DNA from: JACOMS01 sp964352785
Lineage (GTDB): Bacteria > Pseudomonadota > Alphaproteobacteria > Caulobacterales > Maricaulaceae
Direction of reading: 5' to 3'
Assembly: GCA_964352785.1 (NCBI GenBank)
Contig: CAYGTI010000017.1
Location: 7,267 to 71,266 of the forward strand
DNA: 64,000 nucleotides
The notes below the pieces were generated by a model that did not search any database, was not told the origin of the DNA, and worked only from the letters and a program-made list of their open reading frames with translations. Positions 42,971 through 52,017 of this stretch are shown here, piece after piece (position 1 is the first letter of the stretch; each line of letters begins with the position of its first letter). Position numbers and translations under genes: made by a program.

Positions 42971-44671
42971 ATGTCACAGCAAGGTTTCGCATCGCATATT
43001 AAAGAGGATGGATCGGCTCTTCCGATCTTTGCTATATTGATCCTCGGGTTTTTCTGGGCGCTTTTCGCTTCGGCACCTACGGGTGTTCCTGCTATGGTTT
43101 ATCCCACCTTGGAAATGCATGGTTATATGATGGTGGCGGGATTCCTGATCGGGATACTTGCACTTGTTTATAAAATTTCGCAGGGCAAACTAATTATTGA
43201 CCAGACGGAGTATGAGGACGGCGTTATCAAGGCCGGAGTCATTGCGACAACGTTTTGGGGCATTGCGGGTATGTTGGTGGGGGTTATTATTGCGTGCCAA
43301 CTCACGTGGCCAAATATCTTCTATTTTGAAAACCTGCCTTGGACGAATTTTGGACGGTTACGCCCTCTCCATACATCGGCAGTTATTTTTGCATTTGGCG
43401 GTAATGCGCTGCTTGCGACATCATTTTATGTGGTGCAACGCACCTGCCGTACCCGGCTTGCCGGCGGTATGTGGCCTTGGTTTGTTTTCTGGGGTTATCA
43501 GTTTTTCATCGTTTTGGCGGCTACGGGTTATTTGGCGGGTATTACGCAATCCAAAGAATATGCTGAGCCTGAGTGGTATGTCGACATCTGGTTGACCATT
43601 GTCTGGGTTGCGTATTTGCTCGTATTCCTTTGTACGCTCGCTAAACGTAAAGAATCGCATATCTATGTAGCGAACTGGTTCTATCTGGCCTTTATTGTCA
43701 CGGTTGCAATCCTTCACTTGGTCAATAATTTGGCACTTCCGACAGGTATGTTTTCAGCGAAAAGCTACTCTGCCTTTGCGGGTGTGCAGGACGCTATGAC
43801 CCAGTGGTGGTACGGACACAATGCTGTGGGCTTCTTCCTAACGGCTGGCTTCCTCGCGATTATGTATTATTTTATACCGAAGCGCGCTAACAGACCGGTC
43901 TGGTCTTATAAGCTGTCCATTGTTCACTTTTGGGCTGTTATCTTCATCTATATATGGGCTGGACCGCACCACTTGCACTTCACAGCCCTGCCGCAATGGG
44001 CACAGACGCTTGGAATGGTATTCTCTATAATGTTATGGATGCCGTCTTGGGGTGGTATGATTAATGGCTTGATGACGCTTTCCGGGGCGTGGGATAAGCT
44101 GCGCACAGACCCCGTCCTGCGTATGTTGGTTGTCTCTGTGGCATTTTACGGCATGGCGACGTTTGAAGGCCCTCTCATGTCGATCCGTACGGTTAACGCT
44201 CTGTCGCATTACACAGACTGGACAATTGGGCATGTGCACTCCGGTGCATTGGGCTGGAACGGCTTTGTCACATTCGGGGCGCTCTATTGCCTTGTGCCGT
44301 GGCTCTGGAAAAAGAAAGATCTATATTCCAACCGTCTAGTCGAGTGGCATTTCTGGCTCGCCTCTATTGGTATTCTTTTCTACATCACGTCGATGTGGGT
44401 CGCAGGTATCATGCAGGGATTAATGTGGCGGACTTACACCAGCTTTGGTTTCTTGGAATACTCTTTCATTGAAACCGTCTCTGCGATGCATATTTCTTAT
44501 GCCGTACGGGCGCTGGGCGGCGGCTTGTTCCTCGCAGGTACACTGATCATGGCGTATAATATCGCGATGACAATCAAGGGACGCGGGGACGCGCTCGCGA
44601 TTGATGGCGAAGCCCCGGTTGCGAATAAACCCTTCTTAAAAGACGCCGAACCTGTGTTGGCAGGAGAATAA
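42971..44671 (+). CDS. ccoN: cbb3-type cytochrome oxidase catalytic subunit I
   Basis: About 566 residues with about 14 membrane helices. Haem and copper His are visible: the low-spin haem His in RPLHTSAVIF, CuB/active-site His in WWYGHNAVGFF and AGPHHLHFTALP, and the haem pair in TIGHVHSGALGWNG. It reduces O2 to water with high affinity at low oxygen. I start at ATG 42971 (MSQQGF); an upstream GTG at 42938 would add eleven residues. First gene of ccoNOQP-GHIS; one base separates its stop from the ccoO start. Confidence 0.96.
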   Translation: MSQQGFASHIKEDGSALPIFAILILGFFWALFASAPTGVPAMVYPTLEMHGYMMVAGFLIGILALVYKISQGKLIIDQTEYEDGVIKAGVIATTFWGIAGMLVGVIIACQLTWPNIFYFENLPWTNFGRLRPLHTSAVIFAFGGNALLATSFYVVQRTCRTRLAGGMWPWFVFWGYQFFIVLAATGYLAGITQSKEYAEPEWYVDIWLTIVWVAYLLVFLCTLAKRKESHIYVANWFYLAFIVTVAILHLVNNLALPTGMFSAKSYSAFAGVQDAMTQWWYGHNAVGFFLTAGFLAIMYYFIPKRANRPVWSYKLSIVHFWAVIFIYIWAGPHHLHFTALPQWAQTLGMVFSIMLWMPSWGGMINGLMTLSGAWDKLRTDPVLRMLVVSVAFYGMATFEGPLMSIRTVNALSHYTDWTIGHVHSGALGWNGFVTFGALYCLVPWLWKKKDLYSNRLVEWHFWLASIGILFYITSMWVAGIMQGLMWRTYTSFGFLEYSFIETVSAMHISYAVRALGGGLFLAGTLIMAYNIAMTIKGRGDALAIDGEAPVANKPFLKDAEPVLAGE

Positions 44672-44672
44672 G

Positions 44673-45407
44673 ATGCTCAAAATTCATCAATATCTCGAAA
44701 AGAAATCCTTCGCTCTAATGCTGGGCATTATCGGTGTAGTATCCATCGGGGGTCTCGTGGAAATCGCGCCGCTTTTTTATGTTGATAACACCATCGAAGA
44801 AGTTGAGGGTATGCGCCCTTATACGCCGCTAGAGCTAGCAGGGCGCAATATCTATATTCGCGAAGGATGTTACACATGTCACTCCCAAATGATCCGGCCA
44901 CTCCGCGATGAAGTTGAGCGTTACGGCCACTATTCTTTGGCGGCTGAATCTATGTACGATAGACCCTTCCAGTGGGGATCAAAACGTACGGGTCCCGATG
45001 TTGCGCGAGTTGGCGGAAAATATTCTGATGAGTGGCACAAGCTTCATTTGGAAAACCCCCGGGCGGTTGTACCCGAGTCTATCATGCCCCCCTACAAATT
45101 CCTCAGCAAACGCAAGCTTGATTACAAGAATATTGCAAGTGATTTGAAGGCAAACCAAAGGCTTGGCGTGCCCTATACGGACGAAATGGTTGAACTCGCG
45201 GTGTCGGATTTAAAGACGCAACTTGATGAATATGCCGACGATTATGACGGCTTTGTCGCGCGTTACCCGAAAGCGGTTCTGCGCGATTTCGATGGTGATG
45301 CGAGCAAAATTTCGGAAATGGATGCTATGATTGCCTATCTTCAAATGCTCGGTACCCTGGTCGATTTTGACGAGTATGAAGCTGAAAAAGATGAGAACTT
45401 GCGATGA
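44673..45407 (+). CDS. ccoO: cbb3 oxidase monohaem cytochrome c subunit II
   Basis: 244 residues: N-terminal membrane helix (about 14-34) and a periplasmic monohaem domain with the c-haem site EGCYTCHSQMIRPL and Met ligand region (VPESIMPPYKFL). It takes electrons from CcoP and passes them to CcoN. The stop overlaps the ccoQ ATG (ATGA). Confidence 0.96.
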   Translation: MLKIHQYLEKKSFALMLGIIGVVSIGGLVEIAPLFYVDNTIEEVEGMRPYTPLELAGRNIYIREGCYTCHSQMIRPLRDEVERYGHYSLAAESMYDRPFQWGSKRTGPDVARVGGKYSDEWHKLHLENPRAVVPESIMPPYKFLSKRKLDYKNIASDLKANQRLGVPYTDEMVELAVSDLKTQLDEYADDYDGFVARYPKAVLRDFDGDASKISEMDAMIAYLQMLGTLVDFDEYEAEKDENLR

Positions 45408-45568
45408 GCTACGACACAATTTCACATATCGCGAAGCTTGGCGGCACGGTGTTCTTTACGGGCTTTTTCACGTTGACCATCATTTACGCCCTTTGGCCCA
45501 AAAACAAAGCGCGGTTTGACCGCGCAGCGCAGTTACCGCTGCTAGATACCGACCACCCAGAAGTCTGA
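45404..45568 (+). CDS. ccoQ: cbb3 oxidase small subunit CcoQ
   Basis: 54-residue single-helix protein: a membrane segment (TVFFTGFFTLTIIYALWP) followed by KNKARFDRAA and a short acidic tail. This is the usual CcoQ (FixQ) layout and position between ccoO and ccoP. It stabilises the oxidase. The ATG overlaps the ccoO stop; a TGA at 45566-45568 ends it. Confidence 0.9.
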   Translation: MSYDTISHIAKLGGTVFFTGFFTLTIIYALWPKNKARFDRAAQLPLLDTDHPEV

Positions 45569-45576
45569 GACGGATT

Positions 45577-46479
45577 ATGCAAAACGAACCAAAAGTTGAT
45601 GAAATTTCAGGCACTGAGACAACGGGCCATGAGTGGGACGGGATTGAGGAACTTAATACGCCTATGCCGCGTTGGTGGTTGGGTTTGTTTTATGCGTGTA
45701 TTGCTTGGGCAGTAGTTTACGCAATTTTAATGCCGTCAATTCCTTTACTCAAAGGTCATTATAAAGGCGTGCTTGGATTGTCTGATCGGGCGGCCGTCGC
45801 TGATGAAATTAGGACTGAACAAGCCAAGCGCTCCGTTATGGGTACGCGCTTGATTAATGCGGATCTCCCAACGATCGCTGCGGATCCAGATTTGTTCCGT
45901 TATGCGATGGCTGCGGGTAGGTCGGCATTCGGTGATAATTGCGCGACCTGTCATGGATCTGGTGCTCAAGGTTTCAAAGGTTACCCCAACCTTAATGATG
46001 ATATTTGGATATGGGGTGGCTCTTACGAGGATATTCGACAAACTTTGACCGTAGGTATTCGAGCCACTCACGATGAGACCCGCATTGGCTTGATGCAAGC
46101 CTTTGGCCGAGACGAGCTTTTGAGCTCTGATCAAATCAAAGACCTGACCCAGCATGTGCTCAGCTATTCTAGCCGAGAGACGGATGTCGAGGCAGCGGTT
46201 AGAGGCTCAGAGTTGTTTCAGCTACAATGCGCGTCATGCCACGGCGTAGAAGGTTTGGGAGACCGTACGCAGGGTGCGCCGAATTTAACCGACGCCGAAT
46301 GGATTTATGGCGGTGAGGCCGACGACATTCGCACATCGCTTTACTACGGACGTCAAGGGGTTATGCCAAATTGGAACGAAAGACTCACGCCGGATACCAT
46401 TGCTGCATTGGCCGTTTATGTCCACTCGCTGGGCGGCGGCGAAACACCAGTCGGTGCGCTTCCGGAATCAGAAGGTTAA
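45577..46479 (+). CDS. ccoP: cbb3 oxidase dihaem cytochrome c subunit III
   Basis: 300 residues: cytoplasmic N-terminus with GHEWDGIEELNTPMPRWW (conserved in CcoP), one membrane helix (about 33-55) and two c-type haem domains with binding sites NCATCHGSGAQG and QCASCHGVEGLG. It is the electron entry point of the oxidase. Confidence 0.96.
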   Translation: MQNEPKVDEISGTETTGHEWDGIEELNTPMPRWWLGLFYACIAWAVVYAILMPSIPLLKGHYKGVLGLSDRAAVADEIRTEQAKRSVMGTRLINADLPTIAADPDLFRYAMAAGRSAFGDNCATCHGSGAQGFKGYPNLNDDIWIWGGSYEDIRQTLTVGIRATHDETRIGLMQAFGRDELLSSDQIKDLTQHVLSYSSRETDVEAAVRGSELFQLQCASCHGVEGLGDRTQGAPNLTDAEWIYGGEADDIRTSLYYGRQGVMPNWNERLTPDTIAALAVYVHSLGGGETPVGALPESEG

Positions 46480-46493
46480 ATCCCTAAACCATT

Positions 46494-47984
46494 ATGACGA
46501 CTCTGATTGACAATACCGAGCCGCGCAAAACCGCTGCTCCGGGTGTAGAACAGTCACGCGCGGTTGCGACATCACCCTCTACGCCGCAAAGTCTGTATGC
46601 CAAGCGGGTAAAGCTTTATCCAAAGCTGGCACACGGGTTTTACCGGAACATTAAATGGGTCGCGCTGTTTGTATTACTCGGCATTTATTACATTACGCCA
46701 TGGATCAGGTGGGATAGAGGACCGGATCAACCGTCTCAGGCTGTCTTGGTTGATTTTGAACATGCCCGTTTCTATTTCTTCTTTATCGAGATTTGGCCTC
46801 AAGAGGTTTATTATATCACGGGTTTACTGATCTTGGCGGCTCTTGGTTTATTCCTTGCGACGTCATTATTTGGGCGGGTTTGGTGCGGATATGCGTGTCC
46901 ACAAACCATATGGACAGATTTGTTTATTCAGGTCGAAAAGTTTTTCGAAGGTGATCGCAATGCACGCATGAAATTGGACAAAGCGCCGTGGACCGCCAAA
47001 AAGATTTATAAAAAAACGGCCAAGCATTTTGTTTGGCTTATTATTGCGGCAGCGACCGGCGGGGCGTGGATTCTCTATTTCCATGATGCGCCCACCATTG
47101 CCCGGGACTTTCTAAGCGGTCATGCTCAGCTAACCTCATATGTCTTTATGGGTATTATGACGTTTACTACCTATACTCTTGCGGGTCACATGCGAGAGCA
47201 GGTTTGTACATATATGTGTCCATGGCCACGGATTCAGGCCGCCATGATTGATGAAGAAGCGCTAAATGTCACCTATCGATATGATCGGGGCGAGCCGCGC
47301 GGGCCACATAAGAAAGGCGCGACGTGGGACGACCGCGGGGACTGTATTGACTGCCGTCAATGCGTCGCTGTTTGCCCGGTTGGTATTGATATTCGTGATG
47401 GACTACAGCTTGAATGTATCGGCTGCTCGCTTTGCATTGATGCGTGTGATGAAATCATGGTCAAAATCGATCGCCCGAAAGGGCTGATTGCATTTGATAC
47501 GGATGCGAATGTGCAGCGTAGACTAAATGATGAGAAGCCCAAGTTTAATCTCGTGCGTCCTCGAACTGTGGTCTATGCGATTTTATTTACAGCGGTCGGG
47601 TGTCTGATGCTGTTCTCCCTGCTCACCCGGACAACACTGGATTTAAACGTTTTGCGTGACCGGCAGCCTAATTTTGTACGCTTATCTGACGGGTCGATCC
47701 GCAACGGTTATACGGTAAAGGTTTTGAATAAAGCAACTCAACCACGTGATTTAGTGCTCAGCGTTGATATGCTAACGTCGCCGATTATTACGGTTGCCGG
47801 GCAGCCAGCAGAGTCGCAAACCACATTTCGTGTACCGGCTGATGAAACCATGGACTTCAAGGTCTATGTGGCAGAGGATGATGTCGCAAATCTTGAAAAG
47901 AAGACGGATATGACGTTTTTGATTACAGATCAAACAACAGGTGAAGTAGCAAAACGTCGTGCAATTTTCATTAGTGGTGAGTAG
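46494..47984 (+). CDS. ccoG: Cytochrome oxidase accessory protein CcoG (FixG/RdxA)
   Basis: 496 residues: several membrane helices, the FGRVWCGYACPQTIWTD motif, two ferredoxin-type [4Fe-4S] sites (DCIDCRQCVAVCPVG and ECIGCSLCIDAC) and a C-terminal Ig-like periplasmic domain (FixG_C). CcoG reduces copper for oxidase assembly. It sits after ccoP and 4 bases before ccoH. Confidence 0.95.
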   Translation: MTTLIDNTEPRKTAAPGVEQSRAVATSPSTPQSLYAKRVKLYPKLAHGFYRNIKWVALFVLLGIYYITPWIRWDRGPDQPSQAVLVDFEHARFYFFFIEIWPQEVYYITGLLILAALGLFLATSLFGRVWCGYACPQTIWTDLFIQVEKFFEGDRNARMKLDKAPWTAKKIYKKTAKHFVWLIIAAATGGAWILYFHDAPTIARDFLSGHAQLTSYVFMGIMTFTTYTLAGHMREQVCTYMCPWPRIQAAMIDEEALNVTYRYDRGEPRGPHKKGATWDDRGDCIDCRQCVAVCPVGIDIRDGLQLECIGCSLCIDACDEIMVKIDRPKGLIAFDTDANVQRRLNDEKPKFNLVRPRTVVYAILFTAVGCLMLFSLLTRTTLDLNVLRDRQPNFVRLSDGSIRNGYTVKVLNKATQPRDLVLSVDMLTSPIITVAGQPAESQTTFRVPADETMDFKVYVAEDDVANLEKKTDMTFLITDQTTGEVAKRRAIFISGE

Positions 47985-47988
47985 GTGA

Positions 47989-48483
47989 ATGGCAAAGGGT
48001 AATGCGCGCAAAAAAGAGCTTACGGGGCGGCATGTTTTAGTCATGCTGTTGGCCTTCTTTGGCGTTATGTTTGCGGTTAATGGCTACTTTACGGTTGCGG
48101 CCGTGTCGTCGTTCCGAGGGGAGGATGTACCGCGCTCCTACCGTCAAGGTCTTGAGTATAACAAAACAATAGAGGCTCGAACGGTACAAACGGGTTTGGG
48201 GTGGACGGCCAGAACAAATCTGATTGAGACTGAGGGTAATCTACCGATTTTAATTTTAATGTTACAAGATGCAGATGGCCGCGGCTTGGAAGGGGTTTCC
48301 TTTGAGGCTGTCCTTCGCCATCCAACGGATACAATGAATGATACGGTGATTACATTCGAGGGCACAGGCGCTGGACGTTATGTGGCCCCCATTGATGTGG
48401 CATCCGGGAACTGGGATGTTCGTGCCACGGCGATTAAAGGCCTTGATCGATTTAAGCTACGGCAAAAAATATGGGTCAATTAA
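47989..48483 (+). CDS. ccoH: Oxidase assembly protein CcoH (FixH)
   Basis: 164 residues: N-terminal membrane helix (about 16-36) and a periplasmic FixH domain with YRQGLEYNKTIEA and LILMLQDADGRGLEG. It helps assembly of the cbb3 oxidase with CcoI. The end overlaps the ccoI start by 13 bases. Confidence 0.92.
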   Translation: MAKGNARKKELTGRHVLVMLLAFFGVMFAVNGYFTVAAVSSFRGEDVPRSYRQGLEYNKTIEARTVQTGLGWTARTNLIETEGNLPILILMLQDADGRGLEGVSFEAVLRHPTDTMNDTVITFEGTGAGRYVAPIDVASGNWDVRATAIKGLDRFKLRQKIWVN

Positions 48484-50699
48484 CGCCAATTTCGCCAAAA
48501 AAAATAGGGTGTCCCTCCGGATTGCAAGATGTCCCTATATCTGAGACGGACCCAAATGCTGCCAAGCTCGATTTAACGTATTTTGTCAGCCATAAAGACG
48601 GCCTTTCGGCAATTGACCTTATCGTGCAAGGGGCGCATTGCGGTGGCTGTATGGCTAAAATTGAGCGCTGTATGAAGGCGATTGACGGCGTAACAACCGC
48701 CCGTATGAACCTCTCGGCGATGCGGTTGCATCTGGCTTGGAAACAGGACAAAACGGATCCGCAGCAACTCATTCAGACACTGACAGATTTAGGTTATGGC
48801 GCTGCGCCCTACGCCGCTAATGATGCCCAGGTGCAGTCTGAAAACCGCCTGAAATCATTACTCAAGGCTCTGGCTGTGGCCGGATTTGCGATGACGAATG
48901 TGATGCTTCTTTCTATCGCCGTCTGGTCAGGTCATGGGGAGATGAGCTTGTTCACCCATAATATGCTGCATTGGGTATCCGCTTTGATTGCCCTGCCGGC
49001 CATCGCTTATGCCGGGCAGCCCTTTTTCCGCTCTGCATGGTCTGCGCTAAAAAGCGGGCGCACCAATATGGATGTCCCGATCTCACTGGCTGTATTTCTA
49101 GCCTGCGCATTAAGCATTTATGAGACGGTCAAAGGTAATCCGGATACTTATTTTGATGCCGCTTTGATGCTGTTATTCCTTTTACTGATCGGGCGGTATT
49201 TGGACGCAAAGTTGAGGTTTAAAACCGGAGAAGCCGCTCAGCGTCTTGCAGCAATGCAGTCTACTTCCGCAACACGGATCAAGATTGACGGTGGTCTTGA
49301 GACAATTCCGGCTATTCAAGTCCGCGCGGGTGATCACCTCTTAATTCCGACGGGACAGCGTATTCCGGTTGATTCTCAAATTATTGAGGGCAAGTCCGAG
49401 ATTGATAATCAAATCGCAACAGGCGAGAGTCTGCCCGAGTTGATGGGCCCGGGCGATATGATTTATTCGGGAACATTAAACCTAACGTCGCCTTTGACCG
49501 TTAAGGCTGCCGCCCGGCATGAAGACTCTTTTTTGTCCGAGATCACACGATTAGTCGAGGCCGGGGAGCAAAGTAAGAGCCGGTTTGTCAAGATTGCTGA
49601 CCGTGCCTCCCGTGCCTATGTACCGATTGTTCACACGCTTGCTATCGCTACTTTTTTGGGCTGGCTTTTGATGGGGGCAGACCTTCGGCCCGCTGCGCTT
49701 AACGCTATTGCCGTTTTGATTATAACATGCCCCTGCGCGCTAGGGCTTGCAGTGCCTGCGGTACAAATCGTGGCAAGCGGGCGGTTGTTCAGCCAGGGTA
49801 TTTTTGTACGTTCCGGCGATGTGTTAGAGCGGCTCGCTAAGGTTTCCCATGTTGTTTTTGATAAAACAGGAACTCTGACTCAGGGAAAATTTCAGCTCGT
49901 GAATGTGGCTGAGCTTTCGCCGGTCGCCATAGAGACGGCGGCGGCATTAGCGTCTCAATCACGGCACCCTATTTCAAAAAGCTTGCATGCTTATGTTGGC
50001 AGGATCAAGGCTAGTGATGTGTCTGAAGTGCCAGGGCAAGGGCTCTCGGGTCTTATTGACGGCGAGCTTGTGAGCTTCGGCGCACGTGGTGACATACCGC
50101 CGGGTGATGACGTTTTAACAGAGAGTTGGCTCCGCCGTGATGGAGATGACCCCATAAGATTTGTGTTCTCCGACACTGTGCGAACTGACGCTAAATCCAC
50201 AGTCCAAGCGATGAAGGCTTTGGACCTGTCTACAGAACTGCTGTCCGGTGATAAAGCTGCGATTGCGGCTCACCTTGCGGGGCTACTTGGGATTTCGCAA
50301 GCTACGGGCGGGGTGTCGCCGCAGGACAAGCAAATCCGCTTGAAAGACTATGAGAGCCAACACAGCCTCACTTTGATGGTCGGCGACGGCATTAACGATG
50401 CCCCCGCATTGGCGGCAGCGCATGTCTCAGCGTCTTTGGCAACGGCGTCTGATATTAGCCGCGCCGCGTCCGATATGATTTTGCAAGGCGATCAACTTGC
50501 CAGCTTGCCAAAGGCGGTTGAAATTGCGCGAAAAGCGCACCGCCGAATGATTGAAAACCTTAGTCTTGCTGTAATTTATAATTTTATAGCTGTGCCGCTC
50601 GCGGTGTTTGGGTTTGTAAACCCCTTGATCGCTGCGCTTGCGATGTCGGGGTCATCTTTGATCGTTACCCTTAATGCCCTGCGGATGATGCGCGCATGA
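48471..50699 (+). CDS. ccoI: Copper-exporting P-type ATPase CcoI (FixI)
   Basis: 742 residues: an N-terminal metal-binding domain with GAHCGGCMAKIE, a membrane domain with the CPC motif (ITCPCALGLAVPAV), phosphorylation site DKTGTLTQG and hinge VGDGINDAPALAAA. It supplies copper for CuB of the oxidase. The ATG lies within the ccoH 3' end. The stop overlaps ccoS by ATGA. Confidence 0.96.
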   Translation: MGQLTPISPKKIGCPSGLQDVPISETDPNAAKLDLTYFVSHKDGLSAIDLIVQGAHCGGCMAKIERCMKAIDGVTTARMNLSAMRLHLAWKQDKTDPQQLIQTLTDLGYGAAPYAANDAQVQSENRLKSLLKALAVAGFAMTNVMLLSIAVWSGHGEMSLFTHNMLHWVSALIALPAIAYAGQPFFRSAWSALKSGRTNMDVPISLAVFLACALSIYETVKGNPDTYFDAALMLLFLLLIGRYLDAKLRFKTGEAAQRLAAMQSTSATRIKIDGGLETIPAIQVRAGDHLLIPTGQRIPVDSQIIEGKSEIDNQIATGESLPELMGPGDMIYSGTLNLTSPLTVKAAARHEDSFLSEITRLVEAGEQSKSRFVKIADRASRAYVPIVHTLAIATFLGWLLMGADLRPAALNAIAVLIITCPCALGLAVPAVQIVASGRLFSQGIFVRSGDVLERLAKVSHVVFDKTGTLTQGKFQLVNVAELSPVAIETAAALASQSRHPISKSLHAYVGRIKASDVSEVPGQGLSGLIDGELVSFGARGDIPPGDDVLTESWLRRDGDDPIRFVFSDTVRTDAKSTVQAMKALDLSTELLSGDKAAIAAHLAGLLGISQATGGVSPQDKQIRLKDYESQHSLTLMVGDGINDAPALAAAHVSASLATASDISRAASDMILQGDQLASLPKAVEIARKAHRRMIENLSLAVIYNFIAVPLAVFGFVNPLIAALAMSGSSLIVTLNALRMMRA

Positions 50700-50860
50700 C
50701 GTCTATTTTGTGGCTGATACCGCTGGCATTGTCTTTAGGCGGGCTCGGCCTGTGCGCTTTTTTTTGGGCCATAAGATCAGGCCAGTTTGAAGATACACAA
50801 GGTGACGCGCAGCGTATTTTAATGGATGATGAGGGCCCCATCGTGGACGATGAGGGCTAA
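50696..50860 (+). CDS. ccoS: Oxidase maturation protein CcoS
   Basis: 54-residue single-helix membrane protein: LWLIPLALSLGGLGLCAFFW, then the conserved RSGQFED motif and a tail rich in acidic residues. This size and motif are typical of CcoS, required for cofactor insertion. The ATG overlaps the ccoI stop; it is the last gene of the cco operon. Confidence 0.92.
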   Translation: MTSILWLIPLALSLGGLGLCAFFWAIRSGQFEDTQGDAQRILMDDEGPIVDDEG

Positions 50861-50867
50861 GCGCTCT

Positions 50868-51122
50868 TTAGGCCACTGGGTGGCTGTTGTCTTCATCACT
50901 GCAGACGAGGTCTTTGGTACAGCAAATCGCGTGGCAGGCTTTCGGGTGAGGCAGAGGGCGCTCATCTTTTTGTGAATCGACCCCCAAATCTAATTTAATG
51001 AGTTTGCCTGAGCCGCAGACAGGTAGCCATAGAGCATTATCCTTAGCAAACATTGGAGCGCCCGCACTCGCAATAGGCGCGCTGCCCAAAACAAGGGCCA
51101 AGCATATGGCTAAACGTCTCAT
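50868..51122 (-). CDS. Small exported Cys/His-rich protein, unknown
   Basis: 84 residues: signal peptide (MRRLAICLALVLGSAPIASA) and a short mature part with five Cys and two His: LPVCGSGK, HPKACHAICC and LVCSDED. I do not recognise a family with certainty; the pattern recalls the small DUF2946-type proteins, some linked to metals. I choose the ATG at 51122 because it begins directly with a signal peptide; the frame is open further upstream to 51218. It is convergent with ccoS, and a copper role is possible but only by location. Confidence 0.6.
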   Translation of the reverse strand: MRRLAICLALVLGSAPIASAGAPMFAKDNALWLPVCGSGKLIKLDLGVDSQKDERPLPHPKACHAICCTKDLVCSDEDNSHPVA

Positions 51123-51300
51123 ATTAACCGTATAACACAAGAATATCATTCTGTGAAAAACAAACCTATCGTAATGGGCGAAATGCCGCGTTTTCAAATG
51201 TACTAATTCTTTATCCAAGGATCATGGTTAACCCCGTCTTAACGGCTTGCATGCAGCCTGAGCCATATGATTCGTTGCTGTTTATTTCTTGGAGTCAATT

Positions 51301-51873
51301 ATGGCGCTGACAGCCCCGCTTAGTAAAACTGCCATAGCAGCCTTGTTGCTCTGCGGTCTTGGTCTTTCCGCTTGTGCGGTGCAGCCCGGAGCATCGCGTT
51401 ACGGAGGTGAGTGTGTCGACCCGTGCGGCATGTCATATGCAACCGGGCATTACGGCGGCGCTCAATACGCCGCCCTGACATATTACCAGATGCCGGATTA
51501 TCTAAATTCTCTATCATCCGACCCCGCCCTTCGCGTGCCAGGTACTGAATTGTCCGGCTCACACATGAGTTCATATAGTGGACAAGCTTTTGGAAGCGCG
51601 TTGGAATGTCCTGCTGGGACAACGCTCCAAGCAAACGGAACATGTCTTCAGAGCGGATCATTTACCGCAGATCAGGTCACGCACAGCACATATAGCGCGC
51701 CTTCATCAACGCAAGTGAGCGGTGATATGCTAAGCTGCCCGGCGGGCACAAGTCTGCAAACAGATGGAACCTGTCTTCAAGGCTCGATTACGATTTTCGA
51801 TCAAAGCCATACGGGCGGTTACAAACCCACACCACCAAAACAAACGCAATATTACAGACCGGCTCGTAAATAG
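51301..51873 (+). CDS. Lipoprotein with two CPAGT repeats, unknown
   Basis: 190-residue predicted lipoprotein: signal helix then lipobox GLSAC (Cys about 25). It has CVDPCG near the start, then two copies of a 15-residue repeat, CPAGTTLQANGTCLQ and CPAGTSLQTDGTCLQ, each with a Cys pair that could close a small loop, and a Tyr/Gln-rich tail ending RPARK. TGGAG lies a few bases before the ATG. I do not recognise the family. The Cys-pair repeats suggest an oxidising periplasmic or surface location. Confidence 0.75.
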   Translation: MALTAPLSKTAIAALLLCGLGLSACAVQPGASRYGGECVDPCGMSYATGHYGGAQYAALTYYQMPDYLNSLSSDPALRVPGTELSGSHMSSYSGQAFGSALECPAGTTLQANGTCLQSGSFTADQVTHSTYSAPSSTQVSGDMLSCPAGTSLQTDGTCLQGSITIFDQSHTGGYKPTPPKQTQYYRPARK

Positions 51874-51949
51874 CCTTAGGCTACAAGCAAGAGTACCAAA
51901 TTATCTAAGCTAAAGACTCTCCCGAGCACGAATTGCTGCGGCTCTTTAG

Positions 51950-51977
51950 TTGCGTCTGGGCCGCCCTTTGCTATAAG
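51950..51977 (+). promoter_or_regulatory. Candidate sigma-70-type promoter of acnA
   Basis: TTGCGT (51950-51955) and TATAAG (51972-51977) are 16 bases apart and 40 bases before the acnA ATG, with AAGGA (52005-52009) as its ribosome binding site. Spacing and distance fit a housekeeping promoter; the boxes are inferred only. Confidence 0.4.
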
Positions 51978-52017
51978 GGAGAAAATTTTCCAAGATTGAC
52001 CGAAAAGGATTTCACCT

